Part shown: in pieces, positions 56,499 through 64,000 of the stretch | Numbering within the stretch: the stretch's first letter is position 1 | Layout of the letters: every line of letters starts with the position of its first letter | DNA from: CAZYIW01 sp964647705 | GTDB lineage: Bacteria > Pseudomonadota > Gammaproteobacteria > PS1 > Pseudothioglobaceae | Length of the DNA: 64,000 nucleotides | Reading direction: 5' to 3' | NCBI GenBank assembly: GCA_964647705.1 | Contig: CAZYIW010000002.1 | Coordinates: forward strand, 35,881 to 99,880 | The notes under the pieces: generated by a model | Seen by the model: the letters and a program-made list of their open reading frames with translations, nothing else | The model's database searches: none | Told to the model about the DNA's origin: nothing | Position numbers and translations under genes: made by a program

Positions 56499-56879
56499 TT
56501 AGTTAACCACACTCACGTTCAATGCCACTGTGCTGTTTTTGTTGAGTAAATCTTCACGAATACGCACATTTAAAAAGTCGATAGTGGGCTTAGCACGCAT
56601 TCTGGTAGTGAAAAGCTTGTCTTTATAAGAGAGCTTTACTCGATACCCCTTAAGTACTTTGTAATTTTGTTTAATATAATTAACATGCCAACAGCCAGGT
56701 GCCATTGACTGACACGGCTTAATAACTTTTTTCATTTTATAGGTCATATAGATAGGCTCAATACCATCAATTTTAGCCTTAACCACTTGGGTTTTTGCTT
56801 GTGAATTAAATGAGATTAATAAGGGTATTAGGCATGACAATATCAGGCGAGCGGGGTAGCTTTTTACGTGCTTTTGCAT
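56499..56879 (-). CDS. Secreted or periplasmic protein of unknown function
   Basis: The protein has 126 residues with a signal peptide (ARLILSCLIPLLISFNSQA). The mature part has two cysteines (KPCQSMAPGCWHV), likely a disulfide, and a beta-rich end with LKGYRVKLSYKDKLFTTRM. The latter resembles the C-terminal strand pair of glycine-zipper outer-membrane proteins, but no glycine zipper is present. AAGGAG precedes the ATG. It is convergent with the other small secreted gene and divergent from the candidate RNA at 56943. Confidence 0.7.
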   Translation of the reverse strand: MQKHVKSYPARLILSCLIPLLISFNSQAKTQVVKAKIDGIEPIYMTYKMKKVIKPCQSMAPGCWHVNYIKQNYKVLKGYRVKLSYKDKLFTTRMRAKPTIDFLNVRIREDLLNKNSTVALNVSVVN

Positions 56880-56942
56880 GTATCTCCTTGTAAATAATTA
56901 CAATCTATATTATATTTTTCTAATATTATGGTATAATAATAC

Positions 56943-57038
56943 TAGAAAATCATATTCTCTCCCCCGAGATATCATTTTTGATTTTCTATCAGGTGGTCGT
57001 TTTTTTTATTCTCCTCAAGTTTAGTTAGGCGGCCACCT
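56943..57038 (+). ncRNA. Candidate small RNA with two stem-loops exposing C-rich motifs
   Basis: Stem 1 is TAGAAAATCA/TGATTTTCTA (56943-56952 with 56979-56988), loop with TCTCTCCCCC (56956-56965). Stem 2 is AGGTGGTCG/CGGCCACCT (56991-56999 with 57030-57038, one G-U), loop with TTCTCCTCA (57009-57017). CTCCTCC follows. A TATAAT at 56932-56937 in the context TTATGGTATAATA matches the promoter of the 56154 leader. No rightward gene follows before the convergent UPF0149 gene. The 3' end is unclear; a weak stem lies at 57086-57113. Confidence 0.5.
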
Positions 57039-57154
57039 CCTCCTTTCAAGAAATATCAATCAGGCACTATAATAAACACTTGCCAAGGCTTTGCAACACT
57101 ATCATTAAAGCCTAATTTAATGATATTATTATGTATTAAACTAACGACGAAAAA

Positions 57155-57712
57155 CTAATGCAGTGTGTCGGTTGATATGAAGTCTTGTTTAGAAGGGTTT
57201 AATGTCTCTTGAATAAAAAGAACACCCATTCGAACATATTCAACAATCTGAGCCAAATCTTGTGCATTTTGCTCATTTTCGATGACCTCAGAATCCAGTT
57301 TAGAAATCTCACTAAAGTCTTTAATCATTTGCAATACCTCCTCGTCAAAAGTAGAGATTTTTTGCAAACCTAGGCCGACTAAAAAACCTTGGCACCATTC
57401 TATAAGCGTATTAGCCTGTTCTCCCAATCTTGCATTTTCACCAGCAACCAGCAGGTTAAAGTTTAATGTGGGGTCAGCGAGTTCTAATAATGTTTGATTA
57501 AAGATTTTGGCCAGATCTTGATGTGAGGGGTTTTGACTAAGGTGATCTAGATTTTCATTGGCTAAAACTTCTGATAGCCAATCTTTTAATTTAATCTCAG
57601 GTTTAACGCAGGCAAAGCCACACAAAATACCATGTGCACTGGAGATTGTATCGTCGGTATCAAGATCAAAAAGAATCGACTTGAACTCATCATAATCTAG
57701 TGTATGGCTCAT
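57155..57712 (-). CDS. UPF0149 (YgfB/YecA-like) family protein
   Basis: This 185-residue acidic helical protein has ISSAHGILCGFACVKPE near the N-terminus and NTLIEWCQGFLVGLGL in the middle, the family hallmarks. Function is not well defined. It overlaps pyrB by four bases, forming a compact ruvX-pyrB-UPF0149 string on this strand. Confidence 0.88.
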   Translation of the reverse strand: MSHTLDYDEFKSILFDLDTDDTISSAHGILCGFACVKPEIKLKDWLSEVLANENLDHLSQNPSHQDLAKIFNQTLLELADPTLNFNLLVAGENARLGEQANTLIEWCQGFLVGLGLQKISTFDEEVLQMIKDFSEISKLDSEVIENEQNAQDLAQIVEYVRMGVLFIQETLNPSKQDFISTDTLH

Positions 57713-58677
57713 GATTTTCCGGCTAAAATCTCCATCGCCGCCATGCGCACGGCAATACCGTTAGTCACCTGTTGCAAAATCACCGATTGTGGGCCATCAG
57801 CTACAGAAGAGTCAATTTCAACACCACGATTAATAGGCCCGGGATGCATCACTATGGCATCTTTTTTGGCCAAAGCCAAACGTTTAGGTGTCAGACCGTA
57901 GTGGTCAAAATATTCTTGCTCATTGGGTATGTCTGCAGCCAGCATTCTTTCTTTTTGTAATCGTAACATCATCACTACATCGACATCTATGATGCCTTCA
58001 TCCATATCCTCAAAGCAGTGAATGCCGAGTTGATTACATTTTTCTTTATCGTGCTGAAGTCCCTGAGGCGCAATGAGTCGTATATCTGTTGTGCCTAATG
58101 TTCTAAGGGCATGAATATCGGAATGTGCAACTCGTGAATGTACAATATCACCGACAATGGCAACGGATAGATCGTTGAATTGTTTTTTGTGTTGGCGTAT
58201 GGTGAGCATGTCTAAAAGCGCTTGTGTTGGATGGGCATTAATACCATCACCTGCATTGAGAATGGCCACACCTTGCAAATTTTGTGCAACATGATGAGGC
58301 AGCCCATCTTGATTGTGACGAATCACAAACATATCGATTTGCATCGCCTTTAAGGTCTGCATGGTGTCTAACAGAGCCTCATTTTTCTTTAAAGCGGAGT
58401 TGTCTAAATCCACATTAATAACTTTTGCACTGGTACGTTTTGCAGCAATCTCAAAAGTATTTCGAGTTCTGGTAGAAGGCTCAAAGAACAAGTTTGCTAC
58501 GGACATGTCGTCCAATGCTTTTGATTTTTTGAGTTTGCCATTGTCATCAATCAGGCCATCGGCAACATCAAGCATGTGGGTGAGTTGTTTTTCGGATAAA
58601 CCTTTAAGACCTAATAAATGGATTAGCCTGCCCTCTGGGTTGAGCTGCATGTCATTGCTAATCGAATATTTCTTCAT
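57709..58677 (-). CDS. pyrB: Aspartate carbamoyltransferase catalytic chain
   Basis: The protein has 322 residues. The carbamoyl phosphate site is FFEPSTRTRNTFE; further motifs are GDGINAHPTQALLDMLTI and HPGPINRGVEI. It joins carbamoyl phosphate and aspartate in pyrimidine synthesis. No pyrI or pyrC adjoins. It overlaps ruvX by 20 bases. Confidence 0.96.
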   Translation of the reverse strand: MKKYSISNDMQLNPEGRLIHLLGLKGLSEKQLTHMLDVADGLIDDNGKLKKSKALDDMSVANLFFEPSTRTRNTFEIAAKRTSAKVINVDLDNSALKKNEALLDTMQTLKAMQIDMFVIRHNQDGLPHHVAQNLQGVAILNAGDGINAHPTQALLDMLTIRQHKKQFNDLSVAIVGDIVHSRVAHSDIHALRTLGTTDIRLIAPQGLQHDKEKCNQLGIHCFEDMDEGIIDVDVVMMLRLQKERMLAADIPNEQEYFDHYGLTPKRLALAKKDAIVMHPGPINRGVEIDSSVADGPQSVILQQVTNGIAVRMAAMEILAGKS

Positions 58678-59083
58678 TAAGCCATGTTTGTAATATTAAC
58701 TCAGCAGATTTTTTATCAACTTCCGCACGTTTTGCTTTTGGATGATAATGGTTGTATTTTAAAAGTTTTTTGGCATCCATGGAGGATAAATATTCATCAA
58801 TCAAAACAACCGGTATCTGGTAGCGTTTTTTGAGTTTTTTAGCAAAGGATTTGGCGATAAATGTCATCTCCTGTTCTTGATTGTTTTGGTCGAAGGGTAG
58901 TCCAACAACAAGCTCATTAGCGCCGTGTTTTTTGATGATTTCATCAAATGCTATCCAGTCTGTAGAGCCGTTTTTATGATTGTTAATCACATCAATACCT
59001 TGAGCCTGGCGTGTTAGGCTATTGGCAATTGCCACACCTGTTCGTTTAGTGCCAACATCAAAACCGAGATAAACCTTAATCAT
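58658..59083 (-). CDS. ruvX: RuvX/YqgF family Holliday junction resolvase or 16S rRNA 5' nuclease
   Basis: ATG 59083 gives 141 residues beginning MIKVYLGFDVGTKRTGVA, the YqgF RNase H-like fold with the first catalytic Asp. VVGLPFDQNNQEQ and LIDEYLSSMDAKKLL follow. It overlaps mltB by eight bases and pyrB by 20. Confidence 0.94.
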   Translation of the reverse strand: MIKVYLGFDVGTKRTGVAIANSLTRQAQGIDVINNHKNGSTDWIAFDEIIKKHGANELVVGLPFDQNNQEQEMTFIAKSFAKKLKKRYQIPVVLIDEYLSSMDAKKLLKYNHYHPKAKRAEVDKKSAELILQTWLNEEIFD

Positions 59084-60275
59084 CGGCAACACCATCTAAT
59101 TGTCGCAGCAGTTGATAACCCACATAACCATCAATGGGTAGTTTATTCTTCTTTTGATACGCACGCGCGGCCTCTCTGGTTTTTGGGCCAGAAATGCCAT
59201 CAGCTTCACCCGCATCAAAACCCATTTGATTAAAACTATTTTGAATAAACTTAATATTTTCTCGACTCAGTGATGGCTCAACAATTGGTCGGGTAAATAG
59301 CTTTTGTGTACCTGCTAAACGATCCGATAGATGACCCACTGAAAGTGCATAAAGGATAGATCGATTCCATTTTAGTATTGCGTGAAAGTTGTGATAAGCA
59401 AAAAATGCCGGGCCTTTATGCCCCATGGGCAAAATAATAGAAGCTTTGATTTTTGATTTTGGTAGTGGCGAACCATCGGCACTTGTGACACCTAAGATTG
59501 CCCATTCGTCAACGGTTTTTTGTATTTTCAGACTGGCCAGCGAAAAATCAAACTGTGTTGGAATTTTCACCTCTCTACCCCAACGATGGCCACGTTCCCA
59601 CCCCAAGGCTTTCAGAAAATTGGCAGCTGAAGAAAATATATCCGAGCTTGATTGCCACAGGTCGATCTTGCCGTCATTATCAGCATCCACACCATAATTG
59701 GCAACATTAGAAGGCATAAACTGCACACCACCCATGGCGCCGGCCCAAGAACCGTTCGCATCTGGCGGTATTTTGCCTTGATCAATAAGTTTGAGCAGAG
59801 ACAATAACTCAGAGGTAAAAAACTCCGATCGACGTTCATCGTAGGCCAAAGTAGCCAAAGACTCTACTAAGGAGAGGTGACCGGTATTGCTACCAAAATT
59901 TGACTCCAGACCCCAAAACGCCACAATAATATGAGGCGGGACACCAAATTCTTTATAAATTTCTTGTAGAATTTTTTGGTGTTCTTGAAGTAGTTTTGTG
60001 CCATTTTTGAGCCTATAGTTGCTCACTCTTAGTGAAAGATAGCGCCAAAAATTTTGGCTGAATTCAGCCTGAGTGCGATCCAGTTCGATAACCTTTGGAT
60101 TAGGGGTAAGGTCGGCCAAAACCAAGTTTAGTGTTTGATCAGATATACCCTGTTCTTTGGCCATAACACGAATGTTTTGGATAAAGCTTTTGAAGCCAGG
60201 CGATGTAGATAACTCTTGGGTATCATCTGCATAAACAAATGTTGTAAACAGCAAAAGCAGAATGACACGTAACAT
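59076..60275 (-). CDS. mltB: Lytic murein transglycosylase MltB-type with peptidoglycan-binding domain
   Basis: ATG 60275 gives 399 residues with a signal peptide (MLRVILLLLFTTFVYA) and no lipobox. The catalytic domain has the Glu in FWGLESNFGSNTG and WAGAMGGVQFMPSNVANYGV. A C-terminal peptidoglycan-binding domain reads IQNSFNQMGFDAGEADGISG. It cleaves glycan strands to anhydro-muropeptides. Confidence 0.94.
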   Translation of the reverse strand: MLRVILLLLFTTFVYADDTQELSTSPGFKSFIQNIRVMAKEQGISDQTLNLVLADLTPNPKVIELDRTQAEFSQNFWRYLSLRVSNYRLKNGTKLLQEHQKILQEIYKEFGVPPHIIVAFWGLESNFGSNTGHLSLVESLATLAYDERRSEFFTSELLSLLKLIDQGKIPPDANGSWAGAMGGVQFMPSNVANYGVDADNDGKIDLWQSSSDIFSSAANFLKALGWERGHRWGREVKIPTQFDFSLASLKIQKTVDEWAILGVTSADGSPLPKSKIKASIILPMGHKGPAFFAYHNFHAILKWNRSILYALSVGHLSDRLAGTQKLFTRPIVEPSLSRENIKFIQNSFNQMGFDAGEADGISGPKTREAARAYQKKNKLPIDGYVGYQLLRQLDGVADD

Positions 60276-60299
60276 AGAGAAATTATACAAAGCTTAACC

Positions 60300-61241
60300 A
60301 TGTATAAATTATTATTCATCATAATCTTTCTACTTGTCAGTGCTTGTGGCCAAACCTCCGTGCAAGTCATTGAAGGCAAGACTATGGGCACCACCTATCG
60401 TGTTAAAGTTGTGGGGCAGAGTATAGACAAAAACCTTATAGATAATCGCTTATCAAAGATTAATCGGGTTTTTTCAAATTGGGATCCAAACTCTGAGGTT
60501 TCGCTTTTGAATCAGAGCCAATCGAGCCCTCATCAGCTTGTCTCTGACGAGCTGGCGAAGATAATAAAAACTTCAAAGTTGATTTATCAGCAAACGCAGG
60601 GTTTTTTTGACCCAGGTATTGGGCGCTTAATTGATTTATGGGGGTTTGGTGCTGTTAAAGTAGATCAACAACCAACGCGAGCTGAAGTTGCCAAAGCGTT
60701 GAAACTGTCTTCACTTCAGTATTTAAAAATAAACGCCAACACAATACAAAAAAATAGAGACATTCATCTTAATTTATCGGCCATTGTTAAAGGCTATGCA
60801 CTGGATCAAATTGCCACCTTACTTGAGAACCAAGGCATTGGAAACTTTATCATTGAGATTGGTGGAGAGGTTAAAACCAGGGGTACTAATCAAGCTCAAA
60901 AATGGAGGGTAGGTATTGAAAAGCCCACATATTCAGCACCAATTGACATCACGTTGGACAATCAAGCCATCGCTACTTCTGGCAACTATCGCAATTATCT
61001 TGTTTGGGAAGGCCGCCACTATATGCATATTTTAGACCCCAGAACTGGGCTACCAGCTACAACAGATTTGTCTTCGGTGAGCGTGATTCACGAAAGTGCT
61101 ATGTTGGCAGATGCTTATGCAACAGCGATGATGGCCATGGGTAGTGTTGCCGCAACACAGCTGGCACAAAAACTCAAACTCAATGTGGTGATGATATTAG
61201 ACAAATCAAACGGCTTTAAAGTGGTAAAAATAAACCCATGA
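60300..61241 (+). CDS. apbE: FAD:protein FMN transferase (ApbE)
   Basis: This 313-residue lipoprotein has the lipobox LLVSACG, then MGTTYRVKVVG, SAIVKGYALDQIA, the Mg/FAD site IEIGGEVKTRGTN, and HILDPRTGLPA. It attaches FMN covalently to threonines of NqrB, NqrC or RnfG-type proteins, none of which is in the window. It overlaps rarA by four bases. Confidence 0.95.
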   Translation: MYKLLFIIIFLLVSACGQTSVQVIEGKTMGTTYRVKVVGQSIDKNLIDNRLSKINRVFSNWDPNSEVSLLNQSQSSPHQLVSDELAKIIKTSKLIYQQTQGFFDPGIGRLIDLWGFGAVKVDQQPTRAEVAKALKLSSLQYLKINANTIQKNRDIHLNLSAIVKGYALDQIATLLENQGIGNFIIEIGGEVKTRGTNQAQKWRVGIEKPTYSAPIDITLDNQAIATSGNYRNYLVWEGRHYMHILDPRTGLPATTDLSSVSVIHESAMLADAYATAMMAMGSVAATQLAQKLKLNVVMILDKSNGFKVVKINP

Positions 61242-62485
61242 GCACACCTCTTGCCGAACTGTTAAGACCACAAAACTTATCTGATTTTTTTGGCCAGTCA
61301 CAACTATTGGATGAAGGCAGGCCATTAAGATTGGTGATTGACAACCAGCAACTTCACTCCATGATACTTTGGGGGCCATCGGGCAGTGGAAAAACAACAT
61401 TAGCGAGGATTATTGCCAATCAAGTGGGCGGGCATTTTGAGCAACTCTCGGCTGTTTTAGATGGGGTTAAAGAGTTGAGGATGGTGGTTGAAAATGCAAA
61501 AAAATTTCAAAATATTGGCAAAAACACAGTGGTATTTGTTGATGAGATACACCGGTTCAATAAAGCCCAACAAGACGGTTTTCTACCACATATTGAATCA
61601 GGCTTAATAACACTTATAGGCGCCACCACTGAGAATCCCGCGTTTGAGCTAAATCGTGCACTGCTTTCGCGTTTGAGTGTTTATGTGCTCAATGCTTTAG
61701 ACGATGATGCTCTTGGGAGCATTATTGATCGCGCACTCAAGCACAATGAGCTTGAAATTAAAAAAGACAATCTTAAGGCGCAAATTATCCGCGCCAGCCA
61801 TGGTGATGCCAGGCGATTAATCAATATTATTGAACAGCTGAAGCTCGCAAATTTAGCTGAGATTGACACACCATCACTCAAAGCCTTCTTAGAAGATAAC
61901 GTTGGTATTTTTGATAAGGGTGGGGATGTTTTTTATCAGCAGTTATCTGCTTTCCACAAATCGGTTCGTGGTTCATCTGCAGACGCAGCACTTTATTGGA
62001 TGTCTAGAATGATTAATGCTGGATGTGATCCAAAAGTCATCGCCAGACGCCTATTGGCAATAGCTTCAGAAGATATTGGCAATGCCGATCCAAGAGCATT
62101 AGAAATCACTTTAAATGCTTGGGATATCTATCATCGTGTGGGCGATAAAGAAGGCAATCGTGCCATAGCACAAGCAGCCATATATTGCGCCGTTGCTCCT
62201 AAGTCCAATGCGGTTTATAAAGCTTTTAAACAAGCCACACAAGCGGCTAAAGAAACCAACGATCTGGCGGTACCTAAACATTTGTGTAATGCCCCAACGC
62301 GTTTTGACAAACAACAGGGTTTTGGCGAAGGTTACCGTTATGATCATGATGAACAAGACGGGATCAGCTCAGGTCAGACTTACTTTCCAGAACAGATAGG
62401 AGAACAGGTTTATTATCACCCGACCAATAGAGGTTTAGAGATTAAAATTAGAGAAAAACTAAAACAAATAAGGAAAAAAACATGA
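61238..62485 (+). CDS. rarA: Replication-associated recombination protein A (AAA+ ATPase)
   Basis: This 415-residue clamp-loader-like ATPase has the N-terminal [17 protein letters not shown], Walker [12 protein letters not shown], Walker [17 protein letters not shown], sensor [11 protein letters not shown] and the C-terminal tetramerisation domain with [20 protein letters not shown] (exactly 20). It acts at stalled forks. It overlaps crcB by four bases. Confidence 0.96.
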   Translation: MSTPLAELLRPQNLSDFFGQSQLLDEGRPLRLVIDNQQLHSMILWGPSGSGKTTLARIIANQVGGHFEQLSAVLDGVKELRMVVENAKKFQNIGKNTVVFVDEIHRFNKAQQDGFLPHIESGLITLIGATTENPAFELNRALLSRLSVYVLNALDDDALGSIIDRALKHNELEIKKDNLKAQIIRASHGDARRLINIIEQLKLANLAEIDTPSLKAFLEDNVGIFDKGGDVFYQQLSAFHKSVRGSSADAALYWMSRMINAGCDPKVIARRLLAIASEDIGNADPRALEITLNAWDIYHRVGDKEGNRAIAQAAIYCAVAPKSNAVYKAFKQATQAAKETNDLAVPKHLCNAPTRFDKQQGFGEGYRYDHDEQDGISSGQTYFPEQIGEQVYYHPTNRGLEIKIREKLKQIRKKT

Positions 62486-62874
62486 GTGTGTTACCGACCA
62501 TATTCGCCATTGGGGTGGGGGCTACTGTGGGTGCAAGTCTGCGTTATTATATGAGTGAATGGCTCTACCATTTATTTGGGCGCGGTTTCCCTTACGGTAC
62601 ATTGGCAGCCAATGTTTTGGGTTCGTTTATTGCCGGTATTGTGGTGGTTATTATTCTAGAAAAAGCCACACTTCATGAAGCTTATCGGTTCTTACTTTTG
62701 GTGGGCTTTACTGGCTCACTAACCACCATGTCTACTTTGTCTTGGGAATCTGTAGAGATGATTAGTGCTGGACATTATCAACAAGCCGGGCTTAATATTT
62801 TAGCCAATGTTATGTTGTCCTTATCTGCAGCAGGACTGGGCGTTGTTTTGACTAGAGCAATTGTTGCTCAATAA
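62482..62874 (+). CDS. crcB: Fluoride channel CrcB/Fluc
   Basis: The protein has 130 residues and four membrane helices. GASLRYYMSEWLY is followed by YGTLAANVLGSFIAGI and the central break GFTGSLTTMSTLSWE, where fluoride and sodium bind. It exports fluoride as a dual-topology dimer. I see no fluoride riboswitch, since it is embedded in the apbE-rarA-crcB string. Its end overlaps the convergent gshB by 23 bases. Confidence 0.93.
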   Translation: MSVLPTIFAIGVGATVGASLRYYMSEWLYHLFGRGFPYGTLAANVLGSFIAGIVVVIILEKATLHEAYRFLLLVGFTGSLTTMSTLSWESVEMISAGHYQQAGLNILANVMLSLSAAGLGVVLTRAIVAQ

Positions 62875-63802
62875 CATCAAATAGCTCGCCCGCAATATTG
62901 AGATTAAACTGTTGGTCAAGCTCGCGAATACAGGTTGGGCTGGTGACATTGATTTCGGTAATATAATCACCAATGACATCGATGCCAACAAACATCAGCC
63001 CCAATTTTTTTAATGTGGGGCCAACTTGTTTGCACAACCACTTGTCTCGCTCACTAAGTGCTTGACCAACACCGGTTGCGCCTGCGGCTAAGTTGCCTTT
63101 GAAATTGCCTTCAGCTGGCATACGCGCCAGAGCGTAAGAAATCGGTTTGCCATCAATTAATAAAATCCGTTTATCGCCTTTGACAATATCTTCTAAAAAC
63201 TCTTGTATGATAATTTGACGAGTACCCTGATGTGTTAAGTAATCCAAAACTTCATCAATGTTATTATCGCCTTGCGTTAGTTTAAAAATATCCTGTCCAC
63301 CCATGCCATCAAGAGGCTTCACAACGACGGTTTTTTGCTCTTCGATGAACGATTGAATCTTGAGTGGTTGACTGCTGATAAGCGTTTTAGGGATGCATTG
63401 GGGAAAATTAAGTGCAAATAATTTCTCATTCGCATCTCTTAAAGATTGTGGCTTATTAATCACCAAAACACCAGATTTTTCTGCTTGTTCTAAAAGATAG
63501 GTAGCATAGATATAATCCATATTAAATGGTGGGTCTTTGCGCATTAAAATCGCATCAAAGCTAGTCAGAGCGAGTGTTTCTGCCTGCTGTTTTTTGAAGT
63601 AGTTTTGCTCAGTGTTTACTACAGTGGTTATAGCGCCATTGCAAAATACTTGATTTTGTCTGGCAAACAAATCATCTGTATCAAAGGTGTAGATCTCCCA
63701 GCCCCGACGTGAGGCTTCAAGCATCATGGCAAAGGAAGAATCTTTGGTTGGGTTAATCTTGGCAATATCATCCATGACCACCCCAAGTTTTAACAGTTTC
63801 AT
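62852..63802 (-). CDS. gshB: Glutathione synthetase
   Basis: The protein has 316 residues of the ATP-grasp fold. LGVVMDDIAKINPTKDSSFA at the start, VVVKPLDGMGGQDIF for ATP binding and FVGIDVIGDYITEINVTSPT near the end match bacterial GshB. It adds glycine to gamma-glutamylcysteine. Confidence 0.97.
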   Translation of the reverse strand: MKLLKLGVVMDDIAKINPTKDSSFAMMLEASRRGWEIYTFDTDDLFARQNQVFCNGAITTVVNTEQNYFKKQQAETLALTSFDAILMRKDPPFNMDYIYATYLLEQAEKSGVLVINKPQSLRDANEKLFALNFPQCIPKTLISSQPLKIQSFIEEQKTVVVKPLDGMGGQDIFKLTQGDNNIDEVLDYLTHQGTRQIIIQEFLEDIVKGDKRILLIDGKPISYALARMPAEGNFKGNLAAGATGVGQALSERDKWLCKQVGPTLKKLGLMFVGIDVIGDYITEINVTSPTCIRELDQQFNLNIAGELFDVIEQQLL

Positions 63803-63913
63803 ACGGCGTATTATAGATGATATAAAGGCGTTTAATTGGTTCAGATTGGGCCTATCAATACATTGATAATTAATGAAAAATATGTAAAATCAACGCCTGA
63901 GGAGATAAAAAAT

Positions 63914-64000
63914 TTGGCCTATACAACCATCACGTTAGAAAACCCTAAAACCAAGGAGTTGAAGTATGCACCCGTTGGTTTTTCTTGGACTTCATTGTGC
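63914..64000 (+). CDS. Start of a possible small membrane protein (cut by window edge)
   Basis: From TTG 63914, with TGAGGAG about ten bases upstream, 29 codons stay open to the window end. They read MAYTTITLENPKTKELKYAP followed by VGFSWTSLC. This recalls the N-terminus of small DUF2628/HrgC-like membrane proteins (lysine-rich strand followed by VGFSWT). It is too short to be sure. Confidence 0.5.
   Translation, partial: MAYTTITLENPKTKELKYAPVGFSWTSLC

Overview
The window looks like a draft-genome contig (one 100-N gap at 50054-50153) from an AT-rich gammaproteobacterium that can respire both oxygen and nitrogen oxides. Gene content and protein character suggest a sulfur-oxidising member of the SUP05 / Candidatus Thioglobus group. 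That placement is inferred from the combination of aa3 and cbb3 oxidases, NarK-NarGHJI, NorCB, a DsrC-like protein and a SoxK-like domain. No 16S gene is present, so it is not proven.

Layout. 1-1.1 kb: the start of uppS and hisF. 1.2-11 kb: the aa3/caa3 cytochrome c oxidase coxBAC with its assembly factors (SCO-like proteins, ctaA, ctaB, ctaG, surf1). 11.1-14.6 kb: the high-affinity cbb3 oxidase ccoNOQP. 14.7-15.3 kb: tRNA-Thr and a candidate small RNA. 15.3-34.2 kb: a nitrate respiration block. It holds mogA, a NIT-domain/CRP fusion regulator, two narK genes, narGHJI, a DsrC-like protein, an HPP-family transporter, the molybdenum cofactor genes moeA-moaC-moaA-moaD and mobA, a TSUP exporter and nnrS. 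34.2-43.3 kb: anaerobic biosynthesis, with ubiD, class III ribonucleotide reductase nrdD/nrdG (glycyl-radical domain on a separate overlapping ORF), the O2-independent ubiquinone genes ubiT, ubiU and ubiV, a YhcC radical SAM protein and a TauD-family dioxygenase. 43.4-50 kb: a DNR-like regulator and nitric oxide reductase norCB, norE, norF, norQ, norD. 50.4-64 kb: anaerobic haem synthesis (hemN), then mostly housekeeping genes (lolA, ftsK, trxB, tRNA-Phe, pyrB, ruvX, mltB, apbE, rarA, crcB, gshB), with a small accessory patch at 55.8-57.1 kb.

How it fits together. I found eleven FNR/DNR-type palindromes (TTGAY-N4-RTCAA, one with a degenerate half). For most of them a recognisable -10 hexamer lies where a site centred at -41.5 would put it. 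They serve a DUF2189 membrane gene, ccoN, narK, the TSUP-nnrS pair, nrdD, ubiT, the dioxygenase, yhcC-ubiU-ubiV, a probable small RNA, norC and hemN. The window therefore reads as one low-oxygen/nitrogen-oxide regulon coupling the terminal reductases to quinone, haem, deoxynucleotide and Moco supply. Two local CRP/FNR-family regulators lack the FNR N-terminal cysteines, yet both end in the same CX2CX7CX7C tail.

The most unusual signals are this shared cysteine tail; the NIT-CRP fusion; a set of stem-loops or short transcripts that display C-rich, anti-Shine-Dalgarno-like sequence; the split NrdD; a SoxK-like tail on CcoP; and a DsrC-like protein without its penultimate cysteine, next to a small protein whose only cysteine is its last residue.
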